From positions 69,049 through 79,916 of the forward strand of contig DIXV01000138.1 of assembly GCA_002436115.1 (NCBI GenBank): 10,868 bases of DNA, written 5' to 3'. The translations under genes were made by a program, and so were the position numbers. Shown one piece after another: positions 7,002 to 10,868 of the stretch. The first letter of the stretch is position 1, and every line of letters begins with the position of its first letter. The DNA is from Streptococcus sp. UBA6071. GTDB lineage: Bacteria; Bacillota; Bacilli; Lactobacillales; Streptococcaceae. The notes beneath the pieces are model-generated. The model was not told where the DNA came from. It saw only the letters and a list, made by a program, of their open reading frames with translations, and searched no databases.

Positions 7002-7737
7002 AGATTTTTTGGCACAAAAAAGCCTGTCTCAAAATTCTCAAGCGGCTTATCGGTACGATTTAGAACAGTTTCGTCAGGTCGTTGATGGTGAGTTAACCGC
7101 AGAGAAACTCAAGGTCTATCAAACATTTTTGAGAGGTCTTAAGCCCAGAGCCCAAAAACGCAAACTCTCGACAATCAATCAGTTCCTTTATTACCTCTAT
7201 GAAACGGGGCAAGTCCCCGTCTATCATAAGGTGAAAGGGTCTAGACATCACCTGCTAGCAAAGACCACCTATCATCGCCTAGATCTGGCGAGCTTGAGGG
7301 TGAAGACAGAGCATCAAAAAGGGCAATTAATCGCCCTACTCATCACCTATCTGGGTTTACAGCCTAGCGAGTTGATGACCTTAGAAAGTGCGGCTTTTGA
7401 TCTGGACTTCAAGGTGGTCACTGTTATGCGAGGAACAAAAAAACGTCTTCTTAAACTACCAGATGTCCTTGTCCCCTATCTGCAACCGCATTTGGAAGGG
7501 CATTACCTTTTTGATAAGTCAGGGCAAAGCTATTCTCGGCAATGGTTTTTTACACAGCTAAATGCTTTCTTAGAAGAGATTGGCCTTCCTGACCTAACCG
7601 CTCAAAAATTGCGAGACCAGTACATTTTGTCTCAATTAGCGGATCAGAGAAGTTTAACTGATATTGCTCACTCACTGGGATTAAAATCAGTTACCACTTT
7701 AGAAAAATATGTAAGTAGCGATGGATATAAAAATTAA
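6988..7737 (+). CDS. XerD-like tyrosine recombinase-fold protein, probably inactive
   Basis: The 249-residue protein has an N-terminal SAM-like core-binding domain (about 1-75, [22 protein letters not shown]) and a C-terminal integrase-fold domain. The nucleophile-like Tyr241 (TTLEKYVSS) and Arg209 (QKLRDQYI) remain. The first catalytic arginine is Gln125 (GLQPSEL), and the usual histidines are Gln206 and Leu232 (LGLKS). This matches the streptococcal XerD-like family, known not to recombine difSL; XerS does that job. It may have kept a DNA-binding or scaffolding role. The frame is open from 6952, but ATG at 6988 is chosen: the protein then starts at the family position, GGTGAG lies just upstream, and the overlap with cbpB is 14 bases. 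It overlaps scpA by 17 bases. Confidence 0.88.
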   Translation: MTAIEDFLAQKSLSQNSQAAYRYDLEQFRQVVDGELTAEKLKVYQTFLRGLKPRAQKRKLSTINQFLYYLYETGQVPVYHKVKGSRHHLLAKTTYHRLDLASLRVKTEHQKGQLIALLITYLGLQPSELMTLESAAFDLDFKVVTVMRGTKKRLLKLPDVLVPYLQPHLEGHYLFDKSGQSYSRQWFFTQLNAFLEEIGLPDLTAQKLRDQYILSQLADQRSLTDIAHSLGLKSVTTLEKYVSSDGYKN

Positions 7738-8440
7738 GGATTTTGAAGGTCCCTTGGATCTTTTACTTCATCTAGTGTCCAAGTATCAGATGGATATCTA
7801 CGATGTCCCTATTACAGAGATTATTGAACAATATTTGGCCTATATTGCGACCCTAAAAGCGATGCGATTAGAAGTTGCGGGAGATTATATGCTAATGGCT
7901 AGTCAGCTCATGTTGATAAAGAGCCGCAGGCTCTTGCCCAAGCTGGTTGAGGAGTCGCCAGATACCAGTGATCTGGAGTTGGACTTGCTCAGTCAGATTG
8001 AGGAATACCGTCAATTTAAGCTTCTGAGCCAAAAATTAGAAGAACAGCACACGATCCGTTCTCAGCATTTCTCCAAACCCAAGCTGGATCTCATTTATGA
8101 TGATGTGACCTTGGTTAAAAACAAAACAGAAATTGATATCTTTTTGGCCTTTTCTCAAGTCATGGCAGCAAGAAAGCTGGACTTTAAGCAGACCCATACA
8201 ACCATTTCTGCGGACGAGCATAAGATTGAGGACATGATGGCTCTGGTGCAAGAAAAATGCCAGCTTCACAAGCAAGTAGCATTGGAAGAGATTTTCCGAG
8301 AGAGCCAGTCTATAGATGAGCTAATTACCTTATTTTTAGCAATCTTAGAGCTAATCAAAACCCAAACCCTAACAGCCATTCAGGAAGAAAATTTTGGACA
8401 AATATATGTGAGGAGGGTCGCCTATGAGTCGATTAGCTGA
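7721..8440 (+). CDS. scpA: Segregation and condensation protein A (kleisin)
   Basis: This 239-residue kleisin bridges the heads of the SMC dimer and recruits ScpB, forming the bacterial condensin that organises and separates chromosomes. The family opening [20 protein letters not shown] at residues 3-22 and [13 protein letters not shown] are clear, as are [11 protein letters not shown] in the middle and a C-terminal winged-helix segment (about 160-239). The start at 7721 has no good Shine-Dalgarno sequence and lies 17 bases inside the xerD-like gene, so expression is probably coupled to it. The length is normal, and scpB overlaps its end by 17 bases, consistent with stoichiometric production. 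Confidence 0.95.
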   Translation: MDIKIKDFEGPLDLLLHLVSKYQMDIYDVPITEIIEQYLAYIATLKAMRLEVAGDYMLMASQLMLIKSRRLLPKLVEESPDTSDLELDLLSQIEEYRQFKLLSQKLEEQHTIRSQHFSKPKLDLIYDDVTLVKNKTEIDIFLAFSQVMAARKLDFKQTHTTISADEHKIEDMMALVQEKCQLHKQVALEEIFRESQSIDELITLFLAILELIKTQTLTAIQEENFGQIYVRRVAYESIS

Positions 8441-9023
8441 AATTGAGGCCCTGCTTTTTATTGCAGGTGAAGAAGGACTAAGCCTGAGAGAGATGGCAGA
8501 AGTGCTGGATCTCCCTCTGACAGGCTTGAATCAGTCCTTAGAAAAACTAGCCGTCAAGTATCAGGCAGATGAAGACTCTAGTTTGGCTCTCCTTGAGTCC
8601 TCTAATAGGTACCGCTTGGTCACAAAAGATACCCATGCGGACTTATTGCGGAAGTATTCAAGGACACCGATTAACCAGACAATGTCACGCGCCTTACTTG
8701 AAACCCTGTCTATCGTCGCCTATAAGCAGCCAATCACTCGAATTGAGGTAGACGAGATTCGGGGGGTCAACTCTAGCGCAGCTTTGACCAAGCTCTTAGC
8801 CTTTGACTTGCTAAAAGATGTTGGGCGAAAAGAGGTGATTGGGCGCCCCAGGTTATATGCAACGACAGATTATTTTTTGGACTTCATCGGCATCAATCAT
8901 TTAGAAGAGCTTCCGGAGATTTCTGAACATGACTTGCAACAGGAAGAAAGCCAACTGTTTATAGAAAAAACGGATACTACAGCAGAAAATCCAGAAGAAT
9001 TGGCAAAGAAAATAGAGGACTAA
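8424..9023 (+). CDS. scpB: Segregation and condensation protein B
   Basis: The 199-residue protein is the dimeric partner of ScpA in the SMC condensin complex. It has tandem winged helices: about residues 3-80 ([20 protein letters not shown]) and about 90-160, with the signature [20 protein letters not shown] followed by [15 protein letters not shown] and [21 protein letters not shown] residues. The acidic C-terminal tail (from about 165) is unstructured-looking, as in relatives. AGGAGGG (8411-8417) lies 6 bases before ATG 8424, a much better site than scpA's. The gap to rluB holds only a weak 4-5 bp hairpin (AGCG at 9037-9040 with CGCT at 9052-9055 and a short T run), which might attenuate but is unlikely to terminate fully. 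Confidence 0.95.
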   Translation: MSRLAEIEALLFIAGEEGLSLREMAEVLDLPLTGLNQSLEKLAVKYQADEDSSLALLESSNRYRLVTKDTHADLLRKYSRTPINQTMSRALLETLSIVAYKQPITRIEVDEIRGVNSSAALTKLLAFDLLKDVGRKEVIGRPRLYATTDYFLDFIGINHLEELPEISEHDLQQEESQLFIEKTDTTAENPEELAKKIED

Positions 9024-9087
9024 GAAAGATAATGTGAGCGCTAAGAAGCATCGCTTTTAATTGTCTTGCTATCTACGAGGAAAGAAA

Positions 9088-9810
9088 ATGAGAATCAATA
9101 AATTTATCGCCCATTCGGGTGTCGCCAGTCGTCGTAAGGCAGAAGAACTGATAAAAAAAGGCTTAGTCACTATTAATGGTCAAGTGATTACAGAGTTTGC
9201 CCTTACCGTTAAGTCTGGTGACCGTGTAGAGGTTGAGGGTCTCCCGATTTATAACGAGGAGAAAGTCTACTACCTTCTTCACAAGCCACGAGGGGTTATT
9301 TCATCGGTTTCAGATGATAAGGGGCGAAAGACAGTCCTTGACCTCTTGCCTGAGGTTAAAGAGCGGATCTATCCTGTCGGTCGCCTAGACTGGGACACAT
9401 CAGGTGTTTTGATCTTGACCAATGATGGAGATTTTACGGATAAGATGATTCATCCTCGAAATGAAATCAATAAGGTTTATGTTGCTCGTGTTCAAGGAAT
9501 CGCAGATAAAGAGAAGCTTAGACCCTTGACCCGAGGGATTACAGTTGATGGGAGAAAGACCCAGCCGGCTGTTTATAAGATTCTTAAAGTTGATCCTGTC
9601 AAACAGCGTTCGGTGGTAGAGCTGACGATCCATGAAGGGCGTAATCATCAGGTCAAGAAAATGTTTGAAGCCGTCGGAATGCCAGTTGATAAGCTATCTC
9701 GAACCTGTTTTGCCCATTTAGATTTAACAGGCTTACGTCCCGGGGAGTTTCGCCGTCTCAACAAAAAGGAAATTTCAAAGCTTCATGAAGAAGCGGTACG
9801 TCAAAAATAA
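9088..9810 (+). CDS. rluB: 23S rRNA pseudouridine synthase, RluB type
   Basis: This 240-residue enzyme isomerises a uridine of 23S rRNA (position 2605 in E. coli numbering for RluB) near the peptidyl-transferase centre. An N-terminal S4 RNA-binding domain (about residues 1-50, [20 protein letters not shown]) precedes the RsuA-type catalytic domain. Catalytic Asp101 lies in [18 protein letters not shown], with [12 protein letters not shown] before it and [16 protein letters not shown] as the later motif. The frame is open from 9061, but ATG 9088 is chosen because the S4 domain starts there and GAGG (9077-9080) sits 7 bases upstream. It follows scpB, its common neighbour in Firmicutes. RsuA and RluF share the fold; the context favours RluB. 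Confidence 0.93.
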   Translation: MRINKFIAHSGVASRRKAEELIKKGLVTINGQVITEFALTVKSGDRVEVEGLPIYNEEKVYYLLHKPRGVISSVSDDKGRKTVLDLLPEVKERIYPVGRLDWDTSGVLILTNDGDFTDKMIHPRNEINKVYVARVQGIADKEKLRPLTRGITVDGRKTQPAVYKILKVDPVKQRSVVELTIHEGRNHQVKKMFEAVGMPVDKLSRTCFAHLDLTGLRPGEFRRLNKKEISKLHEEAVRQK

Positions 9811-9812
9811 GC

Positions 9813-10061
9813 ATGAGAAAGTGTTTAATTGCTATGGTTCGCTGGTATCAGCGCTTCATCTCACCACTCACCCCACCTAGCTGTCGCTTTCAGCCCACTT
9901 GCTCTAACTATATGATCGAGGCGATTGACAAACATGGGATCAAAGGTGTCTTAATGGGGATTTGTCGTCTTTTACGCTGTCACCCATTTAGTGAAGCAGG
10001 TGAAGATCCTGTACCTGACCACTTTAGCCTCAGACGGCAGAGAGGCAAAAAGAGGAAGTGA
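9813..10061 (+). CDS. yidD: Membrane protein insertion efficiency factor YidD
   Basis: The 82-residue YidD/DUF37 protein has all the family marks: [20 protein letters not shown] with its conserved cysteines, [20 protein letters not shown], and [19 protein letters not shown]. It is a small amphipathic protein on the inner face of the membrane that helps YidC/SecYEG insert membrane proteins. The ATG is 2 bases after the rluB stop, and no clear Shine-Dalgarno sequence is seen, so it relies on translational coupling to rluB. The highly basic tail (RRQRGKKRK) is expected. A terminator-like hairpin at 10099-10131 follows. Confidence 0.95.
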   Translation: MRKCLIAMVRWYQRFISPLTPPSCRFQPTCSNYMIEAIDKHGIKGVLMGICRLLRCHPFSEAGEDPVPDHFSLRRQRGKKRK

Positions 10062-10098
10062 AGCATACGGGATTTAAAAGAGGATTTCTTAAGCTTGA

Positions 10099-10131
10099 GA
10101 GAGGGCAGACGTCTGTCCTTTTGTCATTTTT
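10099..10131 (+). terminator. Probable terminator of the murI–yidD operon
   Basis: A stem of up to 10 bp with three G-U pairs (GAGAGGGCAG at 10099-10108 with CTGTCCTTTT at 10113-10122) and an ACGT loop is followed by a broken T tract ending in TTTTT (10127-10131). The core GGGCAGACGTCTGTCC (10103-10118) is almost a perfect palindrome. Confidence 0.6.
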
Positions 10132-10518
10132 ACTGATAAAATTGACCAAGTGTTTGGCAAGGATAATGTCATCTTAGCCTCTCACAGTAGCGATACCGAT
10201 CAGGAGATTGGCTTTACCAAACTCTTGACCTATAAAGATGGCAGTGTGAACTCCAAGAGAGCACTTGATGTGAGCCAACTCCTCTTAAAGGAGGGTGACC
10301 TCATGACCGTTTATCAAAGTAGCGATCAGACTTATTACACCTTTAAAGTCAGCCTGATACAAGGTGATGACACGGTTGATCATTCTGTGACAACGGATTT
10401 GTTGGCGGATATTGAAGGTAAGCCGCAGCTAACCCTTTACGCCTGTGTCAAGGTTGGAGACAATGAAGATGGACGGCTGATTGTCCAGGCGGACTTTGTG
10501 TCATCTTCTAATGGCTAA
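10132..10518 (+). pseudogene. 5'-truncated sortase, catalytic core only
   Basis: The frame has a stop at 10096-10098, and sortase-like sequence begins just upstream of a GTG at 10150. Counting from that GTG (122 residues), the sortase triad is intact: His12 in VILASHSS, Cys99 in PQLTLYACV (the TLxTC motif with Ala for Thr) and Arg109 in EDGRLIVQADF. KLLTYKDG, LKEGDLMTVYQ and TYYTFKVSL fit the beta-barrel. Sortases are membrane-anchored transpeptidases that fix LPXTG proteins to the cell wall. This copy lacks the membrane helix, the N-terminal strands and a ribosome binding site, and follows a terminator-like hairpin, so it is probably dead. A GTG at 10058 opens a 39-codon frame ([10 protein letters not shown]...) overlapping the yidD stop, which might be a leftover N-terminus in another frame; that is speculative. 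Confidence 0.65.
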
Positions 10519-10526
10519 AAAGAGTG

Positions 10527-10553
10527 CCCTATCCCGTTAAGGATAGGGTTTTT
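10527..10553 (+). terminator. Rho-independent terminator after the sortase remnant
   Basis: CCCTATCC (10527-10534) and GGATAGGG (10541-10548) form a perfect 8-bp stem with a 6-base loop, followed by TTTTT (10549-10553). It lies 8 bases after the stop codon, as expected if the sortase gene was once complete. Confidence 0.88.
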
Positions 10554-10713
10554 GGATTTTCTCCGCTGAAAATATTCTTTTAACGAATAGGTGGTTTTGG
10601 CTCCTAAAGGTAGCGGAAGGTTCGGTTTTTAGACATTAAAAGGCAATAAAGCTTCCGTTAACTTTTTTGGGAATTATCTTCTGGAATTTTTTATAAAAAA
10701 GAGGTTAAAACCC
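10554..10713. other. Gene-free spacer before the final promoter
   Basis: No gene is supported; frames are closed by frequent stops. Two inverted pairs are visible: TCCGCT (about 10562-10567) with AGCGGA (10612-10617), and CGGAAG (10614-10619) with CTTCCG (10652-10657). They share bases, so the two foldings would exclude each other. The palindrome TTTTTTATAAAAAA lies about 20 bases before the next -35. I see no known repeat family. Confidence 0.3.
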
Positions 10714-10741
10714 TTGACAAAAATACTCAGAATGGTATACT
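10714..10741 (+). promoter_or_regulatory. Strong consensus promoter near the right end
   Basis: A perfect -35 TTGACA (10714-10719), a 16-base spacer and TATACT (10736-10741) with a TGG extension (10733-10735) predict strong vegetative transcription. The expected start is near 10747-10749, just before the structured RNA. Confidence 0.88.
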
Positions 10742-10747
10742 AAAGGA

Positions 10748-10848
10748 GCAATTGATTAGCTTAAATCAAACCTGTTGTGATTTAAGTTAACCAATAGGGA
10801 AACCATGCCAGTTGCTGAGCCAGACTCCGACTGGTGTGGTTGTTTTTT
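10748..10848 (+). ncRNA. Structured small RNA or attenuator leader, family not recognised
   Basis: The predicted transcript begins with a long hairpin. ATTG (10751-10754) pairs with CAAT (10792-10795) and, after one A-C mismatch, the 13 bases at 10756-10768 pair fully (one G-U) with 10778-10790 around a 9-base loop. A second hairpin with a T tract (10801-10848) ends it. Total length would be about 100 nt. An ATG at 10805, preceded by AGGGA (10796-10800) at 4 bases, opens a frame (MPVAEPDSDWCGCFLTKISL...) that stays open to the window edge. The start codon lies in the second stem, so a leader peptide or a true gene start is possible. It could be a small RNA or a ribosomal-protein-type or other cis-regulatory leader. 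I could not match it to any riboswitch consensus I know. Confidence 0.45.
10801..10848 (+). terminator. Terminator-like hairpin ending the right-end RNA
   Basis: AACCATGCCAGT (10801-10812) pairs over its full 12 bases with ACTGGTGTGGTT (10830-10841), using two G-U pairs. It encloses a 17-base loop that can itself form GAG/CTC, and is followed by G then TTTTTT (10843-10848). The form is that of an intrinsic terminator about 100 nt into the transcript. Confidence 0.7.
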
Positions 10849-10868
10849 GACTAAAATAAGCCTCCTCT

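Noticed and set aside
8036..8275. Minus-strand open frame inside scpA
   Set aside because: Antisense shadow of a conserved gene; no independent support.
9061..9087. Earlier TTG start for rluB
   Set aside because: The S4 domain begins at the ATG at 9088, which has a GAGG at the right distance.
9400..9648. Minus-strand open frame inside rluB
   Set aside because: Antisense shadow of the catalytic domain; no independent support.
10748..10848. Known riboswitch (TPP, THF, preQ1-II, SMK box, M-box) or T-box
   Set aside because: None of the conserved core sequences of these classes that I know are present; the RNA is left unassigned.
1..10868. CRISPR array, tRNA, rRNA or complete insertion sequence
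   Set aside because: No spaced direct repeats, no cloverleaf with a T-loop, and no intact transposase were seen; GGTTCG at 50-55 lacks tRNA context.

Overview
The window looks like a chromosomal core region of a Streptococcus. The reasons are gene order and family variants: a murI–rdgB–phosphoesterase–cbpB–xerD-like–scpA–scpB–rluB–yidD run, an XTP/dITP diphosphatase carrying an extra N-terminal domain, a degenerate XerD-like protein beside scpA, strong AGGAGG-type ribosome binding sites, extended -10 (TGnTATAAT) promoters, and moderately AT-rich DNA. The species cannot be named from sequence alone. All supported genes are on the + strand.

Left part (1-3540): short separate transcription units. 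A TrmH/SpoU-type RNA methyltransferase starts at a promoter so close to its ATG that the mRNA may be leaderless. It is followed by an HD-domain phosphohydrolase-like protein, a seven-helix Bax-inhibitor-1 family membrane protein ending in a terminator, and lysA (last step of lysine synthesis) with its own promoter and a very strong terminator.

Middle (3541-4274): a small membrane-anchored YneF/UPF0154 protein with a near-consensus promoter, between two spacers of about 180 and 240 bases. The second spacer holds a perfect 8-bp hairpin and two consecutive open stretches in different frames that could be a decayed gene. That reading is weak.

Main operon (4275-10061): murI, rdgB, a YfcE/MJ0936-type phosphoesterase, cbpB, xerD-like, scpA and scpB overlap one another by 4, 16, 4, 14, 17 and 17 bases. 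rluB follows after 64 bases and yidD after 2. The operon joins cell-wall precursor supply (D-glutamate), nucleotide-pool sanitation, c-di-AMP sensing, chromosome condensation (ScpAB with SMC), 23S rRNA pseudouridylation and membrane protein insertion. A terminator-like hairpin follows yidD.

Right end (10062-10868): the catalytic half of a sortase (His, Cys and Arg all present) with no N-terminal half or membrane anchor, most likely a truncated pseudogene, closed by a terminator. About 160 bases further on, a consensus promoter starts a short structured RNA. It has a long near-perfect hairpin, then a terminator-like hairpin with a T tract, and runs to the window edge. It is either a small RNA or the attenuator leader of a gene outside the window. 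I did not recognise its family, and it is the least explained element here.
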